DNA from: DAIOFH01 sp036745875
GTDB taxonomy: Bacteria > Planctomycetota > SZUA-567
Assembly (NCBI GenBank): GCA_036745875.1
Contig: DAIOFH010000029.1
Coordinates: 1-36,663, forward strand
DNA length: 36,663 bases
Reading direction: 5' to 3'
Part shown: positions 16,499 through 25,137 of the stretch, one piece after another
Layout: every line of letters starts with the position of its first letter
Numbering within the stretch: position 1 is the first letter of the stretch
Notes under the pieces: model-generated
Database searches by the model: none
What the model was told of the DNA's origin: nothing
Seen by the model: only the letters and a program-made list of their open reading frames with translations
Program-made: the position numbers and the translations under genes

Positions 16499-17599
16499 AT
16501 GATGGCTAAAATATCCCCCTCCTATGCACTTATGTCGCTAATTCTGTTATTTTCACCAGCTTCCGCCGCTGACGGTCGGTCGCAGGTAGTCCCCGCTGTC
16601 AATGCCGCGAGAGTCACCCTCCTGGACAAGTCACAGCCCAAAACTTTTGTCGGCGTTGTCGAGGGCGCGGAAACGGTCGCCATAGTCGCCCGCGTGGCGG
16701 GGACGCTCCTCAAGGTAAACTTTCGCGAGGGCAGCGAAGTCGCCGCCGGCGACGTCCTTTATGAAATAGAAGACACCATCTACGCCGCCAAGGTTGATAT
16801 TGCCAGAGCCCTTATCGAACAGACGGAAGCCGATCACGACCTCGCCATCCACGAGCACGATCGTTCGGTCGAGCTCCTGCAGTCCAAGGCCATCCCGGAA
16901 CAAAGCTTCGACATGACCCTCAGCACGCAAAAACTGAAGAGAGCGAAAGTCGCTGAAGCGCGCGCCAATCTCGTCCTGGCCGAACACGACCTCGAGCACT
17001 GCCGCATCGTTTCCCCCATCTCCGGCAGGATCGGCGAAAAGGTCTACAGCGAAGGAAACTACATCACGCCGGAACTCGGGAACCTTGCGACAGTCGTCCA
17101 ATATCAACCGATCAAGGTGCAGTTCTCCATGAGCGAGAGCGACTTTTTCCGCTATTTCAGCACCCACGACCAAATGCGAAACGCGGAACTCACCATCCAC
17201 CGCGCCAACGGCCAGCGCTACACAGGCAGAACGGAGCCTGATTTTGTCGCCAACAAGGTCGATTCCAAGACTGACACCATCACCATACACCTTAAATGCG
17301 ACAACCCGAACGACCAATTGCTGCCGGGCGGTTTCGTGCAAATCCTGCTGGCGGAAAAATTCGACAACCCGCTCCCGTCCGTTCTCGCCTCCGCGCTGAT
17401 GACGGACGGCAACGAGCATTATGTCTACGTTGTCGGCGACAACAACGTCATCGAGAAACGGACCGTGGTTATCGGAGACCTCGTCTTCACGCGCCAGGTC
17501 ATAACGGAAGGTCTCGGAGAAGGCGAAGTTGTCGTCACGGGCGGCCTGAACAAGGCGACACCCGGCGACAAGGTAAATCCTTCCTTCAGCGATTTGTAG
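16499..17599 (+). CDS. RND efflux periplasmic adaptor (membrane fusion protein)
   Basis: A 366-residue HlyD/AcrA-type adaptor that links an inner-membrane RND pump to an outer-membrane channel. It has a signal peptide (about residues 1-24, ending SPASAA). A lipoyl-type half-motif VARVAGTLLKVNFREGSEV is followed by an alpha-helical hairpin (about 95-155) and the second lipoyl half CRIVSPISGRIGEKVYSEGN. Beta-barrel and membrane-proximal domains end at GLNKATPGDKV. A second ATG one codon later is equally possible. There is no lipobox Cys, so it is not a lipoprotein. It is the first gene of a three-gene operon; the pump gene follows after 13 bases. No TolC-like gene is present, so the channel must be encoded elsewhere. 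Confidence 0.92.
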   Translation: MMAKISPSYALMSLILLFSPASAADGRSQVVPAVNAARVTLLDKSQPKTFVGVVEGAETVAIVARVAGTLLKVNFREGSEVAAGDVLYEIEDTIYAAKVDIARALIEQTEADHDLAIHEHDRSVELLQSKAIPEQSFDMTLSTQKLKRAKVAEARANLVLAEHDLEHCRIVSPISGRIGEKVYSEGNYITPELGNLATVVQYQPIKVQFSMSESDFFRYFSTHDQMRNAELTIHRANGQRYTGRTEPDFVANKVDSKTDTITIHLKCDNPNDQLLPGGFVQILLAEKFDNPLPSVLASALMTDGNEHYVYVVGDNNVIEKRTVVIGDLVFTRQVITEGLGEGEVVVTGGLNKATPGDKVNPSFSDL

Positions 17600-17612
17600 T
17601 CAGGAGAAATAC

Positions 17613-20600
17613 ATGTTTTCCGCGATATTTATCCGCCGCCCGCGCCTTGCCATCGTCATTTCCCTGTTTTTCCTGTTAGCCGGCGGCATGTGCGCCTTTA
17701 TGCTGCCGATCTCCGAATATCCGCAGGTCACACCCCCGACCATCATGGTGATGGCGAACTATCCCGGCGCCAGCGCCAAGGTCATCGCGGACACCGTTGC
17801 CGCACCGATAGAGTCGGAGGTGAACGGCGTCGAAGACATGGTCTATTATTCTTCCAACTCCAATAACAACGGCTCCTACGAATTGATTCTCACTTTCAAG
17901 GCCGACGTCGACGAGGATATGACGCTCGTCAACGTCAACAACGCGGTCAAGCGGGCGGAACACCAGCTGCCCACAGAAGTCGTCAACAATGGCCTTATCG
18001 TGGTCAAACGCTCGGCAGACATGGCCATCGTCCTCACCTTCCAAAGTTCAAACCCGGAACATGACAACCTCTTTATCAGCAATTACGTCAGCATCAACGT
18101 TCAGGACGCCCTCACCCGCATCGACGGCGTCGGCCAGGCGGTCATCTTCGGCGAACGCAAATACAGCATGCGCGTCTGGCTCGACCCCCACCGCATGCGG
18201 GCAATGGACATAGGTTATGGAGAAGTCGCCGCCGCCATCTCCAGCCAGAACGTGCAGGCCGCCACCGGTTCGGTCGGCAACGAACAGTCAAACAGGTATA
18301 TGCAATTCAAGATCGACACAAAAGGAAGATTGCTCACGCCGGACGAATTCGCCAACATCGTCGTCCGCGCCGGCGACAACGGCCGTTTGGTAAAGTTGAG
18401 GGATATCTCCCGCATAGAACTCGGATCGGAAAACTACAACGGCATCAGCCGCAAGGACGGCCAACCCGCCGTCACCCTCGCCGTTTTCAAACTGAACAAC
18501 GCCAACGCCCTGGAACTCGTCGATACGGTGAAATCGGAATTGGCCCGGCTGGGCGCTAATTTCCCGGACGGCCTGACCTGGAATACCAATTACGATTCCA
18601 CCAAGTTTGTCCGCGTCTCCATGCGGGAAATCGTGCAAACGCTGATCCTCACCTTTATTCTCGTCGTCATCATCACCTTCCTGTTTCTGCAGGATTGGCG
18701 GGCGACCCTTGTGCCGACCCTCACCATTCCCGTTTCACTGCTCGGAACATTCATATTCCTCTATATCTTCGACCTCAGCATCAACACCCTCACCATGTTC
18801 GCCCTGATCCTGGTCATCGGCTCCGTCGTGGACAGCGCGATCTGCGTGGTCGAAGGCTGCGCTCGATTAATCCATGAGGAAAAACTGACCCCTCTGGATG
18901 CCGCCATGAAGACGATGGAGCAGCTGTCCGGGGCTCTCATCGCATCGACCTTCGTTGTAGTGGCGATCTATCTTCCGATCGCCTTTTACGGCGGCATGGT
19001 CGGCACGATCTATACGCAGTTCGCCGTCACCATGTGCGTGGCGCTGGTCATTTCCACCATGAACGCCTTGACCCTGAGTCCCGCACTCTGCGCCATCATC
19101 ATGCGCGACATCGGCGAACCTAAAGGATTTTTCAGGTGGTTCAACAAGGCTGTCGACGGCACTAGAAACGGGTATATGTATTTCGCGGGCATTTTGTCCA
19201 GGCGTCTCGGTCTCACGGGGCTGTTGTTGGTCGTCATGCTGGCGGGGAATTACTACCTGTTCAAATCCATGCCGTCGGCGCTCCTGCCCGGCGAAGACAA
19301 GGGTGCAGTCCTCTGCGACGTCATCCTTCCCCCCGGCGCATCGCTCGCAAGGACGGACGCTGTTCTGGACCAGCTGACGGAAATCGCGCGAGGCATACCG
19401 GGCATTGCCCAGATTCTCACCATCCCGGGGCAAAGCCTGACCGCCGGAGAGGGAGAAAACCTCGGCCAGGTCGTCCTTGATCTCGAGGATTGGGATCTCC
19501 GCACAACGCCGGAAAAACAAATCGGAAACATCCAGCGGCTGATAGCCGAACGTTGCTCGGAAATCGCCGATGCGTCCGTTACCGCATTTGTGCCGCCGGC
19601 CATCATGGGCCTGGGCGCGACAGGCGGCGTCACTTTTTCCCTTATGGCCACCGGCAACCAGACGCCGCAGGAACTGTCGCAGGTCGCAAACCATCTGCTT
19701 GGCAAAATCATGGCGACGGGGAAAGCTATTTACGCTTTTACCTCCTTCGACGCCAACACCCCGATGCTCCATCTCGAACTTGACCGCGACAAGGCGGAGG
19801 CGATGAACGTGCCCGTCAGTTCCGTCTTCAGCACCCTGCAGTCGCAACTTGGCTCGATCTATGTCAACGACTTCAACATGTACAGCAAAACCTTCCAGGT
19901 CAAGATCCAGTCCGCTCCGGAGTTCCGGGAAAACATCAATGCCATTTCCCAGCTCCATGTCACGTCGAACAACCAAACATCCGTGCCTATAACAGCTCTC
20001 GCCAATGTCGACTGGGCGCTCGGACCTAGACAGGCGGAACGTTTCAACATGTTCCAGTCGGCTTCCATCAACACCCAAAGCATTCCATCCATCAGTTCCG
20101 GGCAGATGATGGGGATCGTTGATGATATTGTCAAAAGCGAATTGTCCAACGAGTATCAGATAGACTGGACCGACATGAGCTACCAGGAAAGCCGGAATAC
20201 AGGGCAAATCGTCTGGCTGATGGTGCTGGCGCTACTGTTTGGCTACCTGTTCCTCGTGGCGCAGTATGAAAACTGGGTTATGCCCATCCCTGTGTTCCTC
20301 TCTGTCGGAACGGCCACCATAGGCGGCATGCTGGCGCTGAAAGCCTACGGACAGGCGTTGAATATCTACTGCCAGCTCGGCCTTCTCATGTTGGCAGGGT
20401 TGACAGCCAAGACCGCCATCCTTATGGTTGCGTATGCCAAGCAGGAGCGTGACGATGGCGCGTCATTGTACGATGCCGCCATCACCAGCATGCGCATCCG
20501 CTTCCGCGCCGTCATGATGACCGGGCTCTCCTTCGTCATCGGCGTCGCACCAATGGTGGTGGCGACGGGTGCGGGTTCCGGCAGTCGCCGTGCGATAGGG

Positions 20601-20771
20601 CAGACGACTTTCTGGGGTATGATAGCAGCCATGGTTTTCGGCATGATCATCATTCCCGGCCTCTATGTCCTTTTCCAGGGGGCGGGAGAATATGCCATGC
20701 GCAGGCTGCGCATCTACTTCCTCGTCAAGCCGGGGCATTACAGCCGAAGGGTGGTTCTCAAGAAGAAGTGA
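17613..20771 (+). CDS. RND multidrug efflux pump, inner-membrane subunit
   Basis: A 1,052-residue HAE1-type RND transporter, the AcrB length class. It starts MFSAIFIRRPRLAIVISLFF (first membrane helix) and has two repeats of one helix, a large periplasmic loop and five further helices. Family stretches are present: YPQVTPPTIMVMANYPGASA, GLTWNTNYDST and MTGLSFVIGVAPMVVATGAG. In helix 4 the conserved Asp pair of the proton relay reads VVDSAICVVE: Asp407 is kept, but the position matching AcrB Asp408 is Ser. The relay Lys is kept at 933 (GLTAKTAIL). Substrate is unknown; drugs, bile salts or host compounds are typical. Ribosome site AGGAG. The MarR gene follows 15 bases downstream. Confidence 0.93.
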   Translation: MFSAIFIRRPRLAIVISLFFLLAGGMCAFMLPISEYPQVTPPTIMVMANYPGASAKVIADTVAAPIESEVNGVEDMVYYSSNSNNNGSYELILTFKADVDEDMTLVNVNNAVKRAEHQLPTEVVNNGLIVVKRSADMAIVLTFQSSNPEHDNLFISNYVSINVQDALTRIDGVGQAVIFGERKYSMRVWLDPHRMRAMDIGYGEVAAAISSQNVQAATGSVGNEQSNRYMQFKIDTKGRLLTPDEFANIVVRAGDNGRLVKLRDISRIELGSENYNGISRKDGQPAVTLAVFKLNNANALELVDTVKSELARLGANFPDGLTWNTNYDSTKFVRVSMREIVQTLILTFILVVIITFLFLQDWRATLVPTLTIPVSLLGTFIFLYIFDLSINTLTMFALILVIGSVVDSAICVVEGCARLIHEEKLTPLDAAMKTMEQLSGALIASTFVVVAIYLPIAFYGGMVGTIYTQFAVTMCVALVISTMNALTLSPALCAIIMRDIGEPKGFFRWFNKAVDGTRNGYMYFAGILSRRLGLTGLLLVVMLAGNYYLFKSMPSALLPGEDKGAVLCDVILPPGASLARTDAVLDQLTEIARGIPGIAQILTIPGQSLTAGEGENLGQVVLDLEDWDLRTTPEKQIGNIQRLIAERCSEIADASVTAFVPPAIMGLGATGGVTFSLMATGNQTPQELSQVANHLLGKIMATGKAIYAFTSFDANTPMLHLELDRDKAEAMNVPVSSVFSTLQSQLGSIYVNDFNMYSKTFQVKIQSAPEFRENINAISQLHVTSNNQTSVPITALANVDWALGPRQAERFNMFQSASINTQSIPSISSGQMMGIVDDIVKSELSNEYQIDWTDMSYQESRNTGQIVWLMVLALLFGYLFLVAQYENWVMPIPVFLSVGTATIGGMLALKAYGQALNIYCQLGLLMLAGLTAKTAILMVAYAKQERDDGASLYDAAITSMRIRFRAVMMTGLSFVIGVAPMVVATGAGSGSRRAIGQTTFWGMIAAMVFGMIIIPGLYVLFQGAGEYAMRRLRIYFLVKPGHYSRRVVLKKK

Positions 20772-20786
20772 CGACAGGAGTCGCCG

Positions 20787-21200
20787 ATGAAACCGGGAGT
20801 AGTGGACATTACCAAGATTCTAGCGATTGCCTATCGACGGCTTCTGATGTTTTATTCCCATGAGCTGCAAACCATCGGCGTCAAGTCCGGGCATATGATG
20901 TATATCTGCTGCGTATGCGACAATCCAGGCTTTTCCCAGGACCAGATATCCTCCTTCCTCCATGTCGACAAAAGCACGGTCGCCAAGGCGGTGAAGGAGC
21001 TGCTTTCCGGAGGCTATATCACCCGTTCCCCCAACCCCGAGTTCAGGCGCGAATATGCCATAATGCCAACGGAAAAGGGAAAACGGACGGCCAAGAAAAT
21101 CGACGAGATCAAACTAAAGGGACATGCCTTCATCACCAGCCAGATGACGGACATCGAGAGCGAACTGTTCAGGATGCTGCTTTTGAAGTTGCCTCTGTGA
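20787..21200 (+). CDS. MarR-family transcriptional regulator
   Basis: A 137-residue winged-helix protein. After an N-terminal dimerisation helix (residues 1-30), the helix-turn-helix reads GFSQDQISSFLHVDKSTVAKAVKELLSGG, with STVAKAV as recognition helix. The wing follows (ITRSPNPEFRREYAIMPTEKGK) and a C-terminal dimer helix ends the protein. It is the last gene of the efflux operon (AGGAG ribosome site), so it is co-expressed with the pump. Such regulators usually repress their own operon and release DNA on binding a pump substrate. The duplicated palindrome upstream of the first gene is its likely operator. The ligand is unknown. Confidence 0.92.
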   Translation: MKPGVVDITKILAIAYRRLLMFYSHELQTIGVKSGHMMYICCVCDNPGFSQDQISSFLHVDKSTVAKAVKELLSGGYITRSPNPEFRREYAIMPTEKGKRTAKKIDEIKLKGHAFITSQMTDIESELFRMLLLKLPL

Positions 21201-21215
21201 CGCAGCGGGATGAAA

Positions 21216-22382
21216 TCATCTGGTGCAATACCACAGAGCCGTCAGTACGAGTATAAACGCCACATTGATGACGGTAAAAACCGCCAGGTAGCGGCCTTTA
21301 TTGCTGCAGGAGCGAATGTAGAGCTTGTAGGAAATCAAACTGGCCATGGAAGCGATAAGGGTGCCGCAGCCGCCGACGCTGACACCGGCGAGAAGGCTAT
21401 AGGGTTCGGTCGCAAAGTTCGAGAGCAAAATTGCCGCAGGTACGTTTGAAATGACCTGGCTGGCCAACACGCCCGCCAGATAGGCGTCAGGCTCGGTTAT
21501 TGAAACGAGGACCGCTTCCACCGCCGGCATGCCTCTGAGATTCCCGACAAAGACAAAAAAGCCGATAAAAGTAACAAGCAGCGCATAATCCACCTGCTGT
21601 GCGAGGTTCTTTCCCTTGGAAATCATCACCAACACGGCTATGCCAAAAACCATGCGGTAATCCAAGACATTGAAGATGCCAAGAAGCGCCAGAAAAAACA
21701 GGACGGCGTATAGGCTTATTTGCCTGCCGTCAATCACCGGCAACACTTTTCTCGGTGCGGTAATCGGGCGTTTCCCCGCAAAAAAACAGAGGGCAAACAA
21801 AAGTACGCCGCCAAACAGGCATATCGGGGCGACTGTCCGCAAAAACGGCGCCAGCCCCATTTGGAACCGGGAAAACAAATACAGGTTTTGCGGATTGCCG
21901 ACGGGAAAAAGCGCGCTGCCGACGTTCGCCGCCACCGTTTCCAGCACCACCGGCAGCAGCGGATCAACTCCCGCTTTTCGGTACGCGATAAGGGTCATCG
22001 GCACAAAGACAATAAGGGCGACGTCGTTGGTTATCAACATGGATGAAAAAAACACGCATGCCACCATCTTCATTAAGAGCGGTCGGGTATCATGTGAGCT
22101 CCGCACCAGCTTGACGGCGACCCAGTCGAACAGCCCAGACAACATAAAACCACCCGACGCCACCATCAAACTGAAAAGCGCCGCCAGCGTTTTATAATCG
22201 ATATATGATGCATATGCCGACAGCGGCTGCCGGGAAATGACCGCCGAGACGACAGCCAACCCCAATGCAATCCACATGACCGAGTCTTTCGCCACCACTT
22301 CGCGAAAGTAACGCTTCCAGGATAGAGGCCGAGATAAAGGAAGCCGCTGGCTTTCCTTATAAAATCTGTTTGAAGCGGACAT
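21216..22382 (-). CDS. ArsB/NhaD/CitM-type ion permease
   Basis: A 388-residue inner-membrane transporter of the ion-transporter superfamily (ArsB, NhaD, SLC13, CitMHS). It has about ten to eleven membrane segments. The two inverted half-repeats are marked by SSMLITNDVALIVFVPMTL plus GSALFPVGNPQNLYLF in the first half and SQVISNVPAAILLSNF plus GGCGTLIASMASL in the second; the TND and SNVPA turns normally line the transport site. The ATG at 22382 is preferred to a TTG six codons upstream. It is the last gene of the ispH group, 66 bases after the RNase HII-like gene, and convergent with marR. The substrate (anion, arsenite or sodium/proton) cannot be read from sequence. Confidence 0.85.
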   Translation of the reverse strand: MSASNRFYKESQRLPLSRPLSWKRYFREVVAKDSVMWIALGLAVVSAVISRQPLSAYASYIDYKTLAALFSLMVASGGFMLSGLFDWVAVKLVRSSHDTRPLLMKMVACVFFSSMLITNDVALIVFVPMTLIAYRKAGVDPLLPVVLETVAANVGSALFPVGNPQNLYLFSRFQMGLAPFLRTVAPICLFGGVLLFALCFFAGKRPITAPRKVLPVIDGRQISLYAVLFFLALLGIFNVLDYRMVFGIAVLVMISKGKNLAQQVDYALLVTFIGFFVFVGNLRGMPAVEAVLVSITEPDAYLAGVLASQVISNVPAAILLSNFATEPYSLLAGVSVGGCGTLIASMASLISYKLYIRSCSNKGRYLAVFTVINVAFILVLTALWYCTR

Positions 22383-22448
22383 CGCACGCTCTTTTATCAA
22401 TAATTTGCGGTAGTAGGAAAATGGGATCAGGCTTGAAACGGCCTTCTG

Positions 22449-23399
22449 TCACCTCTCGCGCACGACTATCTGCATGGGAAAGGAAGCGTTGGACAGAAAT
22501 TCCGCTGCATCTTTCAGCCAGCGCTTGGCGTCCTGCGGATATCCAGCAGTCGGCTGCAGGTTATCGATGCGTGCGCAGAACCAGTCGTTCAACTCCTGCA
22601 TCAGGCGTTCCCTCGCATATTTCGCCGCCATGCTTGCGAGTGCGGTCATAAAGGAAAAACGGTCGGCCTTGGCGCAAAAATGCAGGGTGGCGGCCCCTTC
22701 ATCAAGACGAAGGCGATATTCGGAAACATCCTTGCCGCTTTCCAGCGTGTCTATCCACACTCCGGGAAAAAGATGCGACAGATAAGGAAGGTAGTCGTTT
22801 CTCCCCCCCTGCTTGTCGATCCAGACTTCAAGACCGTATTTGCCGAATTCGTTGACCAGGCGGACAAGGTGTGAGCCGGTTTCGCCGAGAAGTATCTGGT
22901 TCTTGTTTTGTCCCGCGTCTATTGCCGCATTGATCGCCGACGGATGTAATGCCTTGCACTGCAGCAGCCTGATGGAGACCCCGACCCTCCGCATTTCGGA
23001 GGATAAGGCCTTTTGTCTTTCACCGATATCGTCACCGTCACACATAACCGGGAAAGGCCGTCCCGAATTCTCATGCCACGGGCACTCGCGAGGAGAGGAT
23101 TCGAGATCCAGCCAGGGCAGGTATTGCTCAGGATCGCAGTTGTCGGCGCAGGCGAGAAAAACGGCGACGCCCATCTCCAACGCCTGCAGCCCCACCGCAG
23201 CATGCACTACCTTGCTGTCGGCGACGAGAAGCCGCGCATCTTTTTTGGACGGCTTGCCGCAAACGGCCGACGCCAGTTCCAGCCACAGCGTATCAGCTTT
23301 TCCCTGCCAGTGATCAGGCACCAAAAAAGCTGTGGACGCCGTCACCAAAGGCCCAAGCATGGGGCCAAGCCCGGCTTCGTCAATACCGGCAAATATCAT
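22449..23399 (-). CDS. enlarged RNase HII-like protein
   Basis: A 316-residue protein with an RNase HII core spread over a longer chain. It starts MIFAGIDEAGLGPMLGPLV, matching the RNase HII GIDEAGRGP motif with catalytic Asp7-Glu8. ADSK (60-63) matches the DSK motif. WIDKQGGR gives Asp195, and KADRFSFMTALASMAAKYAR gives Asp246 with the following helix. GYPQD (287-291) resembles the C-terminal GYPT motif. All four acidic residues are thus in place. RNase HII is usually about 200 residues; the extra 100 or so lie mainly between 85 and 180. The ATG overlaps the stop of the ispH-ubiA gene (ATGA), so translation is coupled. It may remove ribonucleotides from DNA, or act on another nucleic acid. 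No other rnhB copy is in the window. Confidence 0.7.
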   Translation of the reverse strand: MIFAGIDEAGLGPMLGPLVTASTAFLVPDHWQGKADTLWLELASAVCGKPSKKDARLLVADSKVVHAAVGLQALEMGVAVFLACADNCDPEQYLPWLDLESSPRECPWHENSGRPFPVMCDGDDIGERQKALSSEMRRVGVSIRLLQCKALHPSAINAAIDAGQNKNQILLGETGSHLVRLVNEFGKYGLEVWIDKQGGRNDYLPYLSHLFPGVWIDTLESGKDVSEYRLRLDEGAATLHFCAKADRFSFMTALASMAAKYARERLMQELNDWFCARIDNLQPTAGYPQDAKRWLKDAAEFLSNASFPMQIVVRER

Positions 23400-25123
23400 A
23401 GGAAAATCCCCGCGCCAATGCCGAGCACTCCTGCCAAAATTCCCAAACCTTCCAGGGAACACAGCAGATACACCGGATCCATCCTCCGGCCGATGGCGCT
23501 TTTCAGAAGTTCGCCCGCGGACAACGGCACCAACGCGAGCAGAAAAGCATAGATAAACCAGGCAATAGTGGCAGCGGAAAAGACCGCCAAAGCGCCGGCC
23601 GCCACAAACAAGGTCAATGATGCAATGGCCAGCGCGCTTTGAGCATATCCTACCGTCTTGGCAATGCCCCAGTGCACCGGAAGCGTCCCGATCCCCATCA
23701 GATGGTCATTTTCCCGGTCATAGAGATCGCGGATCAATATTCTCCCCGCCACAAGGAAAAAGGTAAAACCAAGCCCGGCCAAAGCGCCACAGGGAAATAT
23801 TTCCAAACTCCCGACCAGAATCGGTCCGGAAACGGCCAAAGTCCAGCCTATGGCGGTGGTCACTATACGCCCGCCGGGGGCCTGCCGCAGCCGGGCGATA
23901 AAAGAAATTTTCTCCACAGCCAGGCGTGAATGAGCCAGAGCGGCGATAATCGCCACGAAGAAGATAATAGCATTGCCTGTTTGCCAGCCAAGCGCCAAAG
24001 CGAGAAAAGCGGCACTCCAGGCGCATATCAGTAAAAAGGTACGGTTGCGGTTATAAAAGGGATCGATGCCGGAAAAGGTCCGGAGTTCCGGATTGTCAGG
24101 AACGCGGCGATTGATGATATGGGCGAAGAAAACATAGCAGCCGGCCGCGAGCGCCAAGAGCCAATCGAGACGCAGATATGCCAGAGCCTGGACCGCGATG
24201 GATAGGCCCACCGCAGAAATCGCGGTCAACAGCCTGCTTTCCAAGAGGATGCGCAACACCAGGCGAATCATACCGCCAAACGAGTTCTGACCCAGTTCGG
24301 ACAGCCGGTCGACGACTGCCTGGGTGATCCAGGCGGGAGTGCTGGCGCCAGCCGTTACGCCGACAGAGGAGAAATCGACAAAGTCGCCGGGTTGAATTTC
24401 AGCAGCGGTTTCGACGAGAAACACCTTCTTTCCGGCGCTTCTCCCGACATCTGCGAGACGGCCGGTATTGGCGCTGTGCTTACCGCCGACGACAACCAAC
24501 GCATCCACTGATTCCGCCAGTTGGCGCACTTCCGCCTGGCGCTTGTGGGTGGCGCTGCAAATGGTGTTTTTGACAGTCACCTCCGCATGGCGCTCACGCA
24601 ATCGCCGCGCTATCGCGTCGAAAACATCCGGTTCAAAAGTGGTCTGCGCCAGAAGGAAGATTTTTCCGGGAACAGACAGGGCGTCCGCATCTTCCGGCGT
24701 GGATACGACACGGGCATTGTCGCCCGCCGAACCGAGAAGCGCGGTTACTTCCGGATGTCCGGAGTCTCCCGCGACCACTACGGCAAACCCGTCTGCGGCG
24801 GCTTGTGCGGCAAGACGCTGGTTGGCAGCCACATACACGCAGGTGGCGTCGACAATGCGGCAACCCGCATCAAGCAGGGATGCGCGCTCGGCAGGATGCA
24901 GGCCGTGGGCACGTATCAGGACGGGGCGGTCGCCGGCTGGCATGCAATCCGCCGGGAGCGTCTTGACGCCGCGCAGCTCCAGAAGGCGGACCGCCTGATT
25001 GTTGTGAATGATCGGGCCGAGGGAATGAACGCCATCATGCTTTTCCGCCGCGTCGATAGCGGTGCGCATGGCGTTCTTGACCCCGGCGCAGAAACCGGCC
25101 GATTCGGCGACAACTACTTTCAT
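23396..25123 (-). CDS. ispH: IspH-UbiA fusion: HMBPP reductase with prenyltransferase-like membrane domain
   Basis: A 575-residue two-domain protein. Residues 1-280 are IspH, the iron-sulfur enzyme that makes IPP and DMAPP in the last MEP-pathway step. Cluster ligands Cys12 (GFCAGV), Cys95 (DATCVYV) and Cys189 (NTICSAT) are present, as are His40, His123, Glu125, Ser217, Asn219 and Ser261 at substrate-binding positions. Residues 285-575 form about eight to nine membrane helices of the UbiA fold. The second Asp-rich motif is intact (DLYDRENDH, 466-474, then GIGTLPVHWG). The first motif is degenerate (HIINRRVPD near 335-343 instead of NDxxDxxxD), so transferase activity is uncertain. IspH is normally soluble and about 310 residues; here it is membrane-tethered. 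It lies 14 bases after the Pro-rich gene and is coupled to the RNase HII-like gene. Confidence 0.88.
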   Translation of the reverse strand: MKVVVAESAGFCAGVKNAMRTAIDAAEKHDGVHSLGPIIHNNQAVRLLELRGVKTLPADCMPAGDRPVLIRAHGLHPAERASLLDAGCRIVDATCVYVAANQRLAAQAAADGFAVVVAGDSGHPEVTALLGSAGDNARVVSTPEDADALSVPGKIFLLAQTTFEPDVFDAIARRLRERHAEVTVKNTICSATHKRQAEVRQLAESVDALVVVGGKHSANTGRLADVGRSAGKKVFLVETAAEIQPGDFVDFSSVGVTAGASTPAWITQAVVDRLSELGQNSFGGMIRLVLRILLESRLLTAISAVGLSIAVQALAYLRLDWLLALAAGCYVFFAHIINRRVPDNPELRTFSGIDPFYNRNRTFLLICAWSAAFLALALGWQTGNAIIFFVAIIAALAHSRLAVEKISFIARLRQAPGGRIVTTAIGWTLAVSGPILVGSLEIFPCGALAGLGFTFFLVAGRILIRDLYDRENDHLMGIGTLPVHWGIAKTVGYAQSALAIASLTLFVAAGALAVFSAATIAWFIYAFLLALVPLSAGELLKSAIGRRMDPVYLLCSLEGLGILAGVLGIGAGIFL

Positions 25124-25137
25124 CGACTAACGCCCAT

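Noticed and set aside
18867..20207. 446-codon open frame antisense to the RND pump gene
   Set aside because: It is a shadow of the codon bias of the real gene: low-complexity His/Asp/Arg/Val composition, no ribosome site and no family match, while the sense frame is a clear RND pump.
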